A stretch of DNA of 54,477 nucleotides, from assembly GCA_012034575.1 (NCBI GenBank), contig JAAUPF010000020.1:1-54477 (forward strand), written 5' to 3'. Below the pieces are notes generated by a model, which saw only the letters and a list, made by a program, of their open reading frames with translations, was not told the DNA's origin and did no database searches. The stretch is from Richelia sp. CSU_2_1. GTDB taxonomy: Bacteria; Cyanobacteriota; Cyanobacteriia; Cyanobacteriales; Microcoleaceae. Below, in pieces: positions 9,678 through 18,608 of this stretch (its first letter is position 1; each line of letters begins with the position of its first letter). A program made the position numbers and the translations under genes.

Positions 9678-9779
9678 AGTTACGATTTGGGATTTTAGAT
9701 TTGGGATTTTGAGCTAAATCATTTTTTGATAGCAAGTTTGAGGATTTGAGATTTGGACTATTTCTCAAACCTCAAATCT

Positions 9780-10226
9780 TCAAGAAACTATTTCGCAACT
9801 TCCGCCTGCTGCTTCAATTTTGGTACGAGCACCTGCGGTAAAAGCAGCAGCGCGTACTTGCAGTGGCACGTTCAGTTCGCCATCTCCTAAGATTTTCAGC
9901 GGACCGTTGTCAGCATTAACAATTTTTGCTGCCATCAAAGACGATAGAGTAACTTCTGTGTTGGCGGAGAGCGAGGCTAGTTTGCTTACATTAATGGTAG
10001 TGTACTCCTTGCGGTTCACTAAAGGGAAGCTTTTGAGCTTGGGCAGGCGGCGGTAGAGGGGATTTTGACCGCCTTCAAAACCGGGTCTGGTGCCACTGCC
10101 GGCTCTAGATTTTTGACCGCGCATCCCTTTACCGGAACTCGCGCCTTGACCGGCAGAAATTCCTCTGCCCAAGCGCCGGGGTCGCTTTTGGGAGCCAGCT
10201 TTTGGTCTGGCGTCTTGCAATCTCAT
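9780..10226 (-). CDS. rplO: 50S ribosomal protein L15
   Basis: 148 aa. The glycine- and arginine-rich N-terminal extension ([21 protein letters not shown]) that threads into 23S rRNA is present, as is the [20 protein letters not shown] core. The C-terminus ends [14 protein letters not shown], with the conserved KIEAAGG. No Shine-Dalgarno; TTACCAA heptads precede the ATG. Confidence 0.97.
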   Translation of the reverse strand: MRLQDARPKAGSQKRPRRLGRGISAGQGASSGKGMRGQKSRAGSGTRPGFEGGQNPLYRRLPKLKSFPLVNRKEYTTINVSKLASLSANTEVTLSSLMAAKIVNADNGPLKILGDGELNVPLQVRAAAFTAGARTKIEAAGGSCEIVS

Positions 10227-10231
10227 AGTTT

Positions 10232-10261
10232 AGGTAATTGGTAATTGGTAATTGGTAGTTG
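10232..10261. repeat. (TTGGTAA)n heptads upstream of rplO
   Basis: About four units lie 6 bp before the rplO ATG. The gap further upstream (10262-10415) also has AAAATCT/AAAATCC heptads near 10363-10392. Confidence 0.9.
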
Positions 10262-10415
10262 GGAAGCAAACGGGCAGTAGTTTTGATTTGTCGGTTTTGA
10301 GTTGCGGAATTTTAGCCTGAGGGTTCAATACTTAACACTCAAAAATGAGCGGATGGAGTCAATCTAAAATCCAAAATCTAAAATCCAAAATCGACTAGCT
10401 GTTTCTGCCGATGTT

Positions 10416-10961
10416 CTAACCGTAGAGGTTTTCTACTGGAATTCCCCGCTCTGCTGCGACATCGGACAAAGTGCGGAGAGTAGAAAGAGCGTTGACTGCG
10501 GCTCTGGCGTTGTTTAAAGGATTGCCCGAACCTAGCTGTTTGGCTAAGATGTTGCGGACTCCTGCTAGTTCGAGCACAGTTCGCACTGCTCCCCCAGCAA
10601 TTACGCCCGTACCGGGGGCTGCCGGCCGCATCATGACTTTAGCGCCGCCACCGTCACCGTTGATGGGGTGAGGAATGGAGTTAGATTTGGTAAGGGGGAC
10701 TTCGATTAAGTGCTTTTTGCCGTCGGCGACGCCTTTTTTAACGGCACCGATGACATCGCTAGCTTTACCGACTCCGACTCCTACTTGACCGCGTTCGTTG
10801 CCGATAATGACTATGGCGCGGAAGCTGAGTTTTTTACCGCCTTTAACTACTTTGGTAACGCGCCGGATTTGAACGACCCGTTCTTGCCATTCAGATTCTT
10901 TTTCGCGGGTTTTGTCTCTGTTGCCTTTTTTCTTATTGCGCTGTTCTTTTTGTTCTGCCAT
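10416..10961 (-). CDS. rpsE: 30S ribosomal protein S5
   Basis: 181 aa, with an N-terminal extension of about 25 charged residues ([19 protein letters not shown]), then the double-stranded RNA-binding fold ([22 protein letters not shown]) and the C-terminal domain with [20 protein letters not shown]. It shapes the mRNA entry and decoding region. It follows rplR and precedes rplO. Confidence 0.97.
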   Translation of the reverse strand: MAEQKEQRNKKKGNRDKTREKESEWQERVVQIRRVTKVVKGGKKLSFRAIVIIGNERGQVGVGVGKASDVIGAVKKGVADGKKHLIEVPLTKSNSIPHPINGDGGGAKVMMRPAAPGTGVIAGGAVRTVLELAGVRNILAKQLGSGNPLNNARAAVNALSTLRTLSDVAAERGIPVENLYG

Positions 10962-11215
10962 AGTTTTGTCCTTGGGGAATTGAGGATTAGTAACTGTTAG
11001 CTGGCGTCAGAAAATTAATAATTAGGAATTAAGAATTTTGCTGTAGATTCTTTCTTCCTGCTTCCTGAGTTGTGTTTTTGAGAAATTAAGGGCTAGTAAG
11101 TGGTAGCTCGCAAAGGGAGTTAACGATGAGAAATTAAGAACTTTGTTGTAGATTCTTTCTTCCTTCTGCCTTCTTTCCTCTGCCTTCTTCCCTCTGCCTT
11201 CTTCCTTCTGCCTTC
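10962..11215. repeat. Imperfect direct duplication plus pyrimidine heptads (rplR-rpsE gap)
   Basis: A roughly 45-bp block around 11024-11070 (GAATTAAGAATTTTGCTGTAG and onward) recurs at about 11131-11175 with a few changes. It is followed by a CTTCTTCC/CTCTGCC pyrimidine run up to the rplR stop. In gene orientation the run is purine-only directly after the stop, as after rpsI and rplB. Confidence 0.75.
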
Positions 11216-11578
11216 CTAAAAGTCTAAGCCGGCTTCGCGAGCTGCATCGGCGAGGGCTTTAACGCGACCGTGGTAGAGGTTGCCTCCGCGATCGAACACA
11301 ACTTTGGTGATACCGGCGCTGGCGCAGCGTTGGGCGATCGACTGACCGACTTTGACGCTGGCTTCGCAGTTGGCTCCAGAACTGAGATTTGCTTTTAATT
11401 CCGGGTCGAGGGTTGACGCGGCGGCCAAAGTGTGCTGTTTGGTGTCGTCGATGACTTGGACGTAGATGTGCTGGGCCGATCGAAATACCGCTAGCCTCGG
11501 ACGTTCGGCAGTTCCGAATACCTTGCGCCGCACGCGGCGGTGCCTGCGGTGGACTGATTCTTTGCGAGTAAGCTTCAT
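11216..11578 (-). CDS. rplR: 50S ribosomal protein L18
   Basis: 120 aa. It binds 5S rRNA together with L5. It starts [20 protein letters not shown] and contains [20 protein letters not shown], the family core, ending [11 protein letters not shown]. Its ATG is 2 bp after the rplF stop, so it is probably translationally coupled. Confidence 0.97.
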   Translation of the reverse strand: MKLTRKESVHRRHRRVRRKVFGTAERPRLAVFRSAQHIYVQVIDDTKQHTLAAASTLDPELKANLSSGANCEASVKVGQSIAQRCASAGITKVVFDRGGNLYHGRVKALADAAREAGLDF

Positions 11579-11580
11579 GG

Positions 11581-12129
11581 CTATTTCTTACCTGTTTTGC
11601 CTGTTTTACCAGCTTTGCGCCGGACAACTTCGCCACTGTAGCGAATGCCTTTGCCCTTGTAGACTTCAGGCGGACGTACCGCGCGGATGCGGGCTGCTGT
11701 GTTGCCTACGAGTTCTTTGTCGATACCGGAGACTATGACGTTAGTGTTGCCTTCAACCGCCATCGTGATGCCTTCTGGAGGGGGCATTTCCACCGGTTTG
11801 CTGTAACCGACGTTTAAAATTAGGTTTCGTCCTTGAACCTGGGCCCGATAACCTGTACCGATGATTTCCAACCGGCGCTGAAAACCGTTAGATACACCTT
11901 CAACCATGTTGGCAACTAGGGTGCGACACAAGCCGTGCAGTTGGCGGGCGGTACGGGATTCGTCCCGGCGCGTCACGAGTAAAGTCTCGCCTTCGAGTCC
12001 GAGGACGATTTCGGATGGTATCGTTCGGGAAAGTTCACCTTTAGGGCCTTTGACGGCTACTTTTTGACCGTCTAGGGTGATGGTGACTTTGTTGGGAATG
12101 CTAATCGGGCGCTTGCCAATTCGCGACAT
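11581..12129 (-). CDS. rplF: 50S ribosomal protein L6
   Basis: 182 aa with two repeated alpha/beta domains. It starts [21 protein letters not shown] and carries the second-domain signature [29 protein letters not shown] near the C-terminus. It sits near the factor-binding site of the 50S subunit. It is preceded by rpsH with a heptad-filled gap. Confidence 0.97.
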   Translation of the reverse strand: MSRIGKRPISIPNKVTITLDGQKVAVKGPKGELSRTIPSEIVLGLEGETLLVTRRDESRTARQLHGLCRTLVANMVEGVSNGFQRRLEIIGTGYRAQVQGRNLILNVGYSKPVEMPPPEGITMAVEGNTNVIVSGIDKELVGNTAARIRAVRPPEVYKGKGIRYSGEVVRRKAGKTGKTGKK

Positions 12130-12149
12130 AGTTTTTAATTTTTTGTCAG

Positions 12150-12197
12150 TTGGTGATTGGTAATTGGTAATTGGTAATTGGTAATTGGTAATTGGTG
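12150..12197. repeat. (TTGGTAA)n heptads upstream of rplF
   Basis: Six to seven units, the longest TTGGTAA run in the operon, begin 20 bp upstream of the rplF ATG. Confidence 0.92.
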
Positions 12198-12293
12198 TTG
12201 CAAAGTTGCAAAAATCTGCATTCAGAAGAATTGAGACAATTATGAATTTACAGTTTTAAATTCTTCAGTTCGATTACCGATTACCGATCGCCC

Positions 12294-12695
12294 TTACCAA
12301 ACATAACAAAGAACTTCACCACCCAAACCTTGGCGTCTTGCTTCTCGATCGGTCATAATGCCGCTGGAGGTGGAAATAATGGCAATGCCAATTCCGCCTA
12401 AAACTCTGGGCAATTCTTTACGGTTCGAGTAAACGCGCAGTCCTGGTTTGCTGACTCGCTTGAGTGCGGTGATAATGGGCTTGCGAGTTTTGCCTTTGTA
12501 CTTTAGAGAAAGCACTAAATATCGCTTAATCCCTTCTTCTGCTTCTTCAAATTCACCGATAAAGCCTTCATTTTTGAGGACTTGAGCGATGCTGCGGGTC
12601 ATTTTTGTAGCTGGAATTTGCGTTGTTTGGTGGCGCGCCATGCAAGAATTGCGAATGCGCGTCAACATATCTGCTATGGTATCGTTAGCTGCCAT
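12294..12695 (-). CDS. rpsH: 30S ribosomal protein S8
   Basis: 133 aa. It starts [17 protein letters not shown] and ends with the family signature [22 protein letters not shown]. It binds the central domain of 16S rRNA; in E. coli it also represses the spc operon, which may or may not apply here. It lies 22 bp after rplE. rpsN (S14) is absent from this position, as usual in cyanobacteria. Confidence 0.97.
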   Translation of the reverse strand: MAANDTIADMLTRIRNSCMARHQTTQIPATKMTRSIAQVLKNEGFIGEFEEAEEGIKRYLVLSLKYKGKTRKPIITALKRVSKPGLRVYSNRKELPRVLGGIGIAIISTSSGIMTDREARRQGLGGEVLCYVW

Positions 12696-12717
12696 CTTTT
12701 GCTTTTTTCTCTACTGC

Positions 12718-13263
12718 TTAGTTGTCCCGGAACGGCATTCCCATTTCTTTAAGCAAGGCGCGCCCTTCTTCGTCGGTATTTGCTGTGGTGATAATTGAAA
12801 TGTCCATGCCTCGAATTTGATCGATGCTGTCATATTCTATTTCGGGGAAAATTAGCTGTTCTCTCAATCCCAAGCTGTAGTTGCCGCGCCCGTCGAAGCT
12901 TTTGGGACTGATGCCGCGAAAGTCGCGGATTCTGGGCAGCGATAGGTTGATCAGCCGATCGAGAAAATCGTACATTCGATCGGACCGCAATGTTACCATA
13001 ACGCCGACGGGTACTCCTTTACGGATTTTGAAGCCCGCGATCGCTTTTTTCGCCCGCGTTACTACCGGTTTTTGTCCGGTAATGATGCCAATTTCGTTGA
13101 TGGATGAATCTAGTGCCTTAGCATTTTGAGATGCTTCTCCCAAACCGCGGTTGACGGTAACTTTAACGAGTTTGGGAACCTGATGGATATTGGTGTACTT
13201 AAACTGCTCCATCAGTTTCGGTACTATCTTGTCTTGATAAAGAACTTTGAGTTTGTCTGGCAT
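12718..13263 (-). CDS. rplE: 50S ribosomal protein L5
   Basis: 181 aa. It binds 5S rRNA and P-site tRNA in the central protuberance. Visible motifs are [37 protein letters not shown] and the C-terminal [19 protein letters not shown]. Length is typical (about 180). Confidence 0.97.
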   Translation of the reverse strand: MPDKLKVLYQDKIVPKLMEQFKYTNIHQVPKLVKVTVNRGLGEASQNAKALDSSINEIGIITGQKPVVTRAKKAIAGFKIRKGVPVGVMVTLRSDRMYDFLDRLINLSLPRIRDFRGISPKSFDGRGNYSLGLREQLIFPEIEYDSIDQIRGMDISIITTANTDEEGRALLKEMGMPFRDN

Positions 13264-13402
13264 GGTTTTTGGATTTCCTTAGACTGTCCCTGGGCTTTGT
13301 CAGGGAATTGTTCTTTGGTAAGTTGTCAGTTGTAGTTGTGAGTTGTCAGGTAATGACTGATGATATCAATTCCGGTAGATTGCCGATTCGGATATCGTTG
13401 GG

Positions 13403-13462
13403 GGTGGGCGGGTTTATGAGATTTCGCGCTTGCGTTACAGACAGTCGCGAACCCGCCCCTAC
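13403..13462. repeat. GGGCGGGTT/AACCCGCCC inverted-repeat element
   Basis: In the rplE-rplX gap, GGGCGGGTT (13406-13414) faces AACCCGCCC (13450-13458) across 35 nt containing a TCGCGA word. The outer end CCCCTACAGG resembles a dispersed element common in filamentous cyanobacteria (recollection, not searched). Confidence 0.6.
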
Positions 13463-13496
13463 AGGAATTATATCTATTGAATTAATCCGACACTAT

Positions 13497-13533
13497 CTAA
13501 CTAATGACTAATGACTAATGACTAATGACTGAT
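13497..13533. repeat. (TAATGAC)n heptads after the rplX stop
   Basis: About five tandem TAATGAC units just downstream of rplX, the only array of this unit seen inside the block. Confidence 0.85.
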
Positions 13534-13542
13534 AACTGACAA

Positions 13543-13905
13543 CTATTTATCGATAATTTCCCCAGTTTTTTTGAGCTGTCGCAGTTTGCGGCCGTCTTCG
13601 CTAAAGGTGTAGCAAACGCGGCTGGCTACTTTCTCTTTTTCCGAGTAGTGCATGACGTTGGAACTGTGAATCGGAGCCTCAAAGCTGACGATTTTTCCAG
13701 ATTCACCTTCCTGTTGGGGTTTAACGTGCTTGGTTCTGACGTTAACACCTTTAACAACTACCTTGCTGACTTTAGGATATGTCTGTAAGATTTCTCCGAC
13801 TTTACCTTTTTCTTTGCCAGTAATTATTTGAACGGTGTCGCCTTTTTTGACGTGCATTCTATAGCGTTGCGGTTCGCTAGTTGCTTTGCCCTTTTTTCCG
13901 AACAT
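13543..13905 (-). CDS. rplX: 50S ribosomal protein L24
   Basis: 120 aa. A KOW motif occurs near residues 20-45 ([21 protein letters not shown]), and the protein is an early assembly initiator. The start at 13905 is decided by a perfect GGAGGT eight bases before it, which lies inside the last codons of rplN. A second in-frame ATG (MHVKKGD) lacks such a site. One base separates it from the rplN stop, so the pair is tightly coupled. Confidence 0.95.
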   Translation of the reverse strand: MFGKKGKATSEPQRYRMHVKKGDTVQIITGKEKGKVGEILQTYPKVSKVVVKGVNVRTKHVKPQQEGESGKIVSFEAPIHSSNVMHYSEKEKVASRVCYTFSEDGRKLRQLKKTGEIIDK

Positions 13906-13906
13906 T

Positions 13907-14275
13907 TTAAAGTACCTCCGGCGCTAGGGAAACGATTTTCGTAAAGTTTTTGTCGCGAAGTTCGCGGGCGACTGGCCCAAAAACGCGAGTGCCTTTGGGG
14001 TTGCCTTCGGGGTTGATGATCACGGCGGCGTTGTCGTCAAAACGAATGCTCATGCCGCTGTCGCGGCGCAAGCCTTTGCGGGTTCTGACAATGACGGCCC
14101 TGACAACATCGGATTTTTTAACTGCCATATTGGGGATGGCATCTTTAACTACGGCAATGATGACATCGCCGACTCCGCCGTAGCGGCGGTTGCCGCCTCC
14201 CAATACGCGGATGCACATCAGTTTGCGCGCTCCGCTATTGTCGGCAACGTTGAGGTATGTTTGGGGTTGAATCAT
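13907..14275 (-). CDS. rplN: 50S ribosomal protein L14
   Basis: 122 aa, the exact usual length. It starts [27 protein letters not shown] and ends [19 protein letters not shown]. It lies at the subunit interface. The Shine-Dalgarno of rplX overlaps its final codons. Upstream there is no Shine-Dalgarno, only TTACCAA heptads. Confidence 0.98.
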   Translation of the reverse strand: MIQPQTYLNVADNSGARKLMCIRVLGGGNRRYGGVGDVIIAVVKDAIPNMAVKKSDVVRAVIVRTRKGLRRDSGMSIRFDDNAAVIINPEGNPKGTRVFGPVARELRDKNFTKIVSLAPEVL

Positions 14276-14278
14276 GGC

Positions 14279-14427
14279 GATCGGTAATTGGTAATTGGTA
14301 ATTGGTAATTGGTAAGGAGTTTTGAGTTTTGAATTTTGAGTTTTGAGTTAAAAACTGTTCTTAATTCACAATTCAGAACTCCCGAACAACTGTCAACTGT
14401 CAACTGTCAACTGTCAACTCTCAACTA
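14279..14427. repeat. Composite heptad module, copy 1 (rpsQ-rplN gap)
   Basis: From the rplN start to the rpsQ stop the gap holds, in order on plus: (TTGGTAA)n 14283-14314, AGGAGTTTTGA and (GTTTTGA)n, a unique core ending TTCAGAACTCCCGAACAACT, then (GTCAACT)n up to the rpsQ stop. The same order recurs in the rplP and rplV gaps. Confidence 0.9.
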
Positions 14428-14676
14428 TTAGCCATTTTTTGCACCGAAAATTTCAGCCACAGTCCAGCGTTTGGTTTTGCTCAAGGGGCGGGTTTCAGTG
14501 ATGCGGACTCGATCGCCCGTTTTGCACTTATTTTCTTCGTCGTGAGCTTTGTACCGTTCGGTGCGGACTACAGTTTTGCCGTATTTGATGTGGGAGGAGC
14601 GGTTTTCTACTGCTACCACAACTGTTTTGTTCATTTTGTCGCTGACTACTACGCCAACTCGTTCTTTGACTGCCAT
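14428..14676 (-). CDS. rpsQ: 30S ribosomal protein S17
   Basis: 82 aa. It is an OB-fold 16S rRNA-binding protein that starts [24 protein letters not shown] and has [34 protein letters not shown], both family hallmarks. It is 90 bp after rpmC. Confidence 0.96.
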   Translation of the reverse strand: MAVKERVGVVVSDKMNKTVVVAVENRSSHIKYGKTVVRTERYKAHDEENKCKTGDRVRITETRPLSKTKRWTVAEIFGAKNG

Positions 14677-14766
14677 AATTACCTATTTTTTCCGTGCAAC
14701 TTTTTATGAGATTTGCGCGATCGAACCTGTTATTTCTAACTCGCTGGTTTCTCGATTTGGGGTCGT

Positions 14767-15030
14767 CTATTCGGCAGCAGTTGCTGCTGGTTCTTCTGAT
14801 TTGGGAGCTTTTGCAACAACGACCGCATCAGCAGCAATTTGTCGCTCGCGTTCGACTGTCATTAATTGAGATAGTCGGTGTTTAGCGTGCTTGAACTGAT
14901 GCGGCTTCTCCAGGCGGCCGGTAGCTTGCTGGAGTCGCAATTCCATTAGTTGGCGCTTGATAGCTAAAATTTGCTCTGCTACTTCAGCATCGCTCAATTC
15001 TCTAGCTTCTTTAATCTTGGACAAAGACAT
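14767..15030 (-). CDS. rpmC: 50S ribosomal protein L29
   Basis: 87 aa, with the L29 core in the first 65 residues (KIKEARELSDAEVAEQI, then LRLQQATGRLEKPHQFK). It borders the peptide exit tunnel. The C-terminal tail (AADAVVVAKAPKSEEPAATAAE) is longer than the usual 65-70 aa and is rich in A, E and P. It follows rplP. Confidence 0.94.
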   Translation of the reverse strand: MSLSKIKEARELSDAEVAEQILAIKRQLMELRLQQATGRLEKPHQFKHAKHRLSQLMTVERERQIAADAVVVAKAPKSEEPAATAAE

Positions 15031-15187
15031 AATCGTGTACTCAATCTTTTCTGCAATCTTTTGAAGGCAAAAGGCTATTTGATGCTGAAAGTCGAAGGAA
15101 ATAAAACTGATGAATGCCAGAATTTAGATTGCTTTTTTTGGTTTAAAGTTCTACCTTCTGCCGGCTTAATTTTACCTTCGATCGTCC

Positions 15188-15607
15188 CTAGGATTGGCCT
15201 TCTTCGCGGGTGATAAACTTGGTTTTAATCGGCAATTTGAAGGATGCCAAACGCATTGCTTCGCGTGCTGTTTCTTCGGCAACGCCGCCAATTTCAAACA
15301 TGATCCGACCCGGTTTGACAACGGCAACCCAAAATTCGGGCGCGCCTTTACCGGAACCCATCCGGGTTTCTGCTGCGCGCTGGGTAACTGGTTTGTCGGG
15401 GAAAATGCGAATCCAGATTTTGCCGCCCCGGCGGATATAGCGGGTCATGGCGCGCCGTCCGGCTTCTATTTGGCGGGAAGTAATCCAGGCGGGTTCGATG
15501 GCTTGCAGTGCGAAATCGCCAAAGCTAACGACGTTGCCGCGGGTGGCAATACCGTTCATTCGCCCGCGCTGCTGTTTGCGGAATTTTGTTCTTTTAGGGC
15601 TTAACAT
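15188..15607 (-). CDS. rplP: 50S ribosomal protein L16
   Basis: 139 aa. It starts [19 protein letters not shown] and contains [34 protein letters not shown], the conserved region that contacts A-site tRNA. The C-terminus (about [12 protein letters not shown]) is typical. The gap to rpsC contains composite module copy 2. Confidence 0.98.
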   Translation of the reverse strand: MLSPKRTKFRKQQRGRMNGIATRGNVVSFGDFALQAIEPAWITSRQIEAGRRAMTRYIRRGGKIWIRIFPDKPVTQRAAETRMGSGKGAPEFWVAVVKPGRIMFEIGGVAEETAREAMRLASFKLPIKTKFITREEGQS

Positions 15608-15610
15608 GGC

Positions 15611-15737
15611 TGGGGGATTTGGTAATTGGTAATTGTAAGGAGTTTTGAGTTTTGAATTTTGAGTTTTGAGTTAAAGACAGGTCTTAATTCACAACTCACA
15701 ACTCCCGAACAACTGTCAACTGTCAACTGTCAACTGA
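15611..15737. repeat. Composite heptad module, copy 2 (rpsC-rplP gap)
   Basis: Same order as at 14279-14427: short TTGGTAA run, AGGAGTTTTGA with (GTTTTGA)n, the GAGTTAAAGACAGGTCTTAA core, AACTCCCGAACAACT, then (GTCAACT)n meeting the rpsC stop at 15738. Confidence 0.9.
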
Positions 15738-16466
15738 CTAGCCTTCGTTCGATCGATCTTCAAAGTTCTGGCGGCGGCGTTTTTGTTTGGCGCGGGGTGG
15801 GGCTGCATTCGGGGCGGGTATTTCTTCCTGTCCGGGAATGATTTCACCTTTGAAAACCCACACTTTAATGCCCAAAATTCCGTAGATAGTTTGGGCGGTG
15901 CAGTAGGAGTAGTCGATGTCTGCCCGCAGGGTATGCAGGGGAACTCTACCTTCGCGCGTCCATTCAGTACGAGCGATTTCAGCACCGTTGAGGCGTCCGC
16001 TGACTTGAATTTTGATGCCTTGAATGCCTGCTTTTTGAGCGCGGGTGATAGCTTGGCGGACTACTCGGCGGAAGGATACGCGCCGTTCTAGTTGCTGGGC
16101 GATGTATTCCGCGATCAGGGTGGCGTCGGCGTCTACCCGTTGGACTTCAACAACGTTGATGCGGATTTGGCGGTTGCTGCCGAGATCCTTTTGCAAGCCG
16201 ACGCGCAAAGTTTCGATACCAGCGCCGCCGCGACCTACAACTACGCCCGGTCTGGCGGTTTGCACTTCTAGGTCGATTTGGTCTGCTTTGCGCTCGATTT
16301 TGACAGCGGAGATGCCGGCATTATTGAGGTTTTTTTGGACGTACTGGCGGATTTTATAGTCTTCTTGCAAGAGTTCGGGATAGTTTTTGGCGTCAGCAAA
16401 CCAACGAGATCTGTGCTCTTGGGTGATGCCGAGGCGGAAACCAATTGGATGTATTTTTTGTCCCAT
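15738..16466 (-). CDS. rpsC: 30S ribosomal protein S3
   Basis: 242 aa. It starts [22 protein letters not shown], followed by the KH RNA-binding domain around residues 60-110 ([18 protein letters not shown]) and the C-terminal S3 domain ([28 protein letters not shown]). Helicase activity at the mRNA entry tunnel is known for the family. A basic tail follows. It is preceded by rplV. Confidence 0.98.
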   Translation of the reverse strand: MGQKIHPIGFRLGITQEHRSRWFADAKNYPELLQEDYKIRQYVQKNLNNAGISAVKIERKADQIDLEVQTARPGVVVGRGGAGIETLRVGLQKDLGSNRQIRINVVEVQRVDADATLIAEYIAQQLERRVSFRRVVRQAITRAQKAGIQGIKIQVSGRLNGAEIARTEWTREGRVPLHTLRADIDYSYCTAQTIYGILGIKVWVFKGEIIPGQEEIPAPNAAPPRAKQKRRRQNFEDRSNEG

Positions 16467-16482
16467 AAGAAAAATTAGGTGT

Positions 16483-16600
16483 TAGGTGTTAGCTGTTAGG
16501 CTTTAGGTGTTAGCTGTTAGGTTAAGTGCTGAATTGCAATAGCTAAAATTTCCAACTATCAACTATCAACTATCAACTATCAACTATCAACTATCAACTG
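16483..16600. repeat. (TGTTAGG/C)n and (TATCAAC)n heptads (rplV-rpsC gap)
   Basis: Two arrays. TTAGGTG/TTAGCTG units at about 16483-16520 lie near the rpsC start. Six to seven TATCAAC units at 16553-16600 lie just past the rplV stop. Confidence 0.88.
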
Positions 16601-16605
16601 TTTGT

Positions 16606-16968
16606 TTAGTCTTCGAGGAGCGGAGCTACTGCTACGGTGATGTGGCAGGTGGGTTTGCGAATTTGGTAGGCGCGACCTTGAGCTCTAGGTCTAAAGCGTT
16701 TGAGGACTGGTCCTTGGTCTGCGTAAGCTTGAGAAACTACGAGTTTAGTTTTATCAAGTCCTGCGTTGTGTTCGGCGTTGGCTACGGCCGATCGCAAAAC
16801 TTTAACGATAGGTTCGCAGGCGCGGTAAGGCATGAATTCGAGAAGAATCAGCGCTTCTTGATAGCTTTTGCCACGAATTTGATCGAGAACTCGCCGTACC
16901 TTAAATGGGGAAGTTCTGATGTAACGGGCGATCGCCTTTATTTCAGATGTGGTATCTACTACAGCCAT
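16606..16968 (-). CDS. rplV: 50S ribosomal protein L22
   Basis: 120 aa. It has [23 protein letters not shown] near the N-terminus and the C-terminal beta hairpin that lines the exit tunnel ([25 protein letters not shown]). It lies between rpsS and rpsC. The ATG is preceded by TTACCAA heptads 8 bp away and no clear Shine-Dalgarno. Confidence 0.97.
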   Translation of the reverse strand: MAVVDTTSEIKAIARYIRTSPFKVRRVLDQIRGKSYQEALILLEFMPYRACEPIVKVLRSAVANAEHNAGLDKTKLVVSQAYADQGPVLKRFRPRAQGRAYQIRKPTCHITVAVAPLLED

Positions 16969-16970
16969 TT

Positions 16971-17130
16971 CACTTTTGGTAATTGGTAATTGGTAACTGG
17001 TAATTGGTAATTGGTAAGGAGTTTTGAATTTTGAGTTGTGAGTTAAAGACAGTTTTTAATTCAAAACATACTTACCTCAATCGGCTTAAGACTCAAAACT
17101 TTTCTCAACTGTCAACTATCAACTATCGCT
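16971..17130. repeat. Composite heptad module, copy 3 (rplV-rpsS gap)
   Basis: TTGGTAA/CTGGTAA run (16977-17017), AGGAGTTTTGAATTTTGAG, GAGTTAAAGACAGTTTTTAA core, a more diverged middle, then (GTCAACT/ATCAACT)n ending next to the rpsS stop (17131). Confidence 0.85.
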
Positions 17131-17407
17131 CTATCTTTTTGCTTTGCCGTCTTTTTTCGCGTGACCTCTAAAGGTGCGGGTGGGGGCAAATTCTCCAAGT
17201 TTGTGACCTACCATTGGTCGGTAACGTATACGGGAACGTGCTGTTTGCCGTTGTGAACTGCAATAGTATGTCCTACCATTGCGGCAAGATTGTGGAAGCT
17301 CGCGACCAAGTTTTAATCAGTTGTTTTTGGTTGGCGGCGTTGAGTTTTTCAATTTTTGTCATCAGGTGGTCTGCGACAAAAGGGCCTTTTTTTAGAGATC
17401 TAGACAT
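17131..17407 (-). pseudogene. rpsS: 30S ribosomal protein S19, broken by two 1-nt frameshifts as sequenced
   Basis: The gene lies in its normal place between rplB and rplV. Residues 1-43 read [18 protein letters not shown] to [11 protein letters not shown], then W and stop. The next 22 residues ([12 protein letters not shown] to VYVTDQ) are in a second frame from 17279, again ending W-stop. The last 27 ([17 protein letters not shown] to KAKR) are in a third frame to TAG 17131-17133. Adding one A at each join (near 17279-17281 and 17214-17216, both CAATGGTAGG where CAAATGGTAGG is expected) gives exactly 92 aa, the normal S19 length. All key residues are intact, so a sequencing or assembly error is likely. 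Confidence 0.93.
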
Positions 17408-17515
17408 GATTTTGGTAATTGGTAGTTGGTAAAAGGGAAAGAGGGTGAGAGGGGAGAGAGGGAGAGTGTGAGGAGAGGGAGAGCTTGGAGAGTAGTGAGG
17501 GATGGGAAAAATCGT

Positions 17516-17597
17516 CTTTCTTCCTTCTTCCTTCTTCTTTCTTCCCTCTTCCTTCTTCTCTCTTCCTTCTTCCTTCTTCCTTCTTCCTTCTTCCTTC
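17516..17597. repeat. Pyrimidine heptad tract just past the rplB stop
   Basis: About 80 bp of CTTCTTC/CTTCCTT units on plus; in rplB orientation a purine-only GAAGGAAG tract starting right after the stop codon. A G/A-rich plus-strand run (17437-17510) adjoins it with the opposite purine bias. Confidence 0.9.
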
Positions 17598-17599
17598 GA

Positions 17600-18463
17600 T
17601 TAACTTTGTCTGCCACCTTTGCCGCGCTTGGAAGCTTTGCGGCGGCGGCGGACGATTAAATCGTTGCTGCGCTTGTTTTTCTTGCGAGTTTTGGCACCCA
17701 AGGCTGGTTTGCCCCAAGGGGTAACAGGACCCGGCCGCCCGATGGGTGCTCTGCCTTCGCCGCCGCCGTGCGGGTGGTCTACGGGGTTCATCACGCTACC
17801 CCGGACGGTGGGTCGGCGGCCTTTCCAGCGGGTGCGGCCTGCTTTACCGATGCTGATGTTTCTGGCGTCGGTGTTGCCGACTTGACCGATGGTGGCGTAG
17901 CAGTTGGCCCGGATTTTGCGCTGTTCGCCGGAGGGCAGTTTCAGGGTGACGTAGCTGCCTTCTTTTGCCATTAGCTGGGCGCTGGCACCGGCGGAACGAA
18001 CGATTTGTCCGCCTTTACCGGGTACGAGCTCGACGTTGTGGATGTTTGTACCCAGGGGGATGTTGCTCAGGGGCAAGGCGTTGCCGATTTCGATCGGCGC
18101 ATCGGGTCCGGAGACAATTTCTGTACCGACGGTTAAGCCGACTGGGTGCAGGATGTAGCGTTTTTCGCCGTCTTTGTAGAACAGCAGGGCGATGCGGGCG
18201 TTGCGGTTGGGGTCGTATTCGATCGATTTGACGGTAGCGACAACGCCGTGTTTGTCGCGGCGGAAGTCGATTTCTCTGTACAGGCGTTTGTGGCCGCCTC
18301 CCCGGTGGCGGCAGGTGATGACGCCTCGGTTGTTGCGGCCTTGTTTGGTGTGCTTGTTGCTTGTCAGGGACTTTTCGGGTTCTGAACTGGTAATTTCAGC
18401 AAAGTCCGAGACGCTGTGCGCGCGGGTGCTTGAGGTATAAGGTCGGTAAGAACGGATGCCCAT
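17600..18463 (-). CDS. rplB: 50S ribosomal protein L2
   Basis: 287 aa. The conserved histidine equivalent to E. coli H229, important for peptidyl transfer, is H230 within [17 protein letters not shown]. The N-terminal half has [18 protein letters not shown]. Length is slightly above the usual 274-280 because of the N-terminal TSSEPEKSL region. No Shine-Dalgarno; TTACCAA heptads precede the ATG. It follows rplW. Confidence 0.98.
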   Translation of the reverse strand: MGIRSYRPYTSSTRAHSVSDFAEITSSEPEKSLTSNKHTKQGRNNRGVITCRHRGGGHKRLYREIDFRRDKHGVVATVKSIEYDPNRNARIALLFYKDGEKRYILHPVGLTVGTEIVSGPDAPIEIGNALPLSNIPLGTNIHNVELVPGKGGQIVRSAGASAQLMAKEGSYVTLKLPSGEQRKIRANCYATIGQVGNTDARNISIGKAGRTRWKGRRPTVRGSVMNPVDHPHGGGEGRAPIGRPGPVTPWGKPALGAKTRKKNKRSNDLIVRRRRKASKRGKGGRQS

Positions 18464-18465
18464 AA

Positions 18466-18513
18466 TTTGGTAATTGGTAATTGGTAATTGGTAACTGGTA
18501 ATTGGTAATTGGT
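18466..18513. repeat. (TTGGTAA)n heptads abutting the rplB start
   Basis: Six to seven units, one variant CTGGTAA, starting 3 bp upstream of the ATG. The rest of the rplW-rplB gap has related TTACCGATTACCGATTGCCG words. Confidence 0.92.
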
Positions 18514-18608
18514 GGTTAGTAATTAGTAATTAGAACTTGTGAACTCCGAATTCATCTTTCATTCTTTTTATTACCGATTACCGATTGCCGATTACCCATT
18601 ACCTAATT

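Noticed and set aside
13497..16600. CRISPR array
   Set aside because: Repeat units are 7 nt and contiguous, without spacers; no cas genes in the window.
17210..17285. Programmed -1 frameshifting in rpsS
   Set aside because: No X-XXY-YYZ slippery site and no stable downstream structure noticed; two events in a 92-codon ribosomal gene are improbable. Kept only as a remote alternative.
17392..17717. Lysine/arginine/glutamate-repeat frames on minus
   Set aside because: They are the translated purine heptad tract after rplB ([11 protein letters not shown]) and overlap rplB in another frame.
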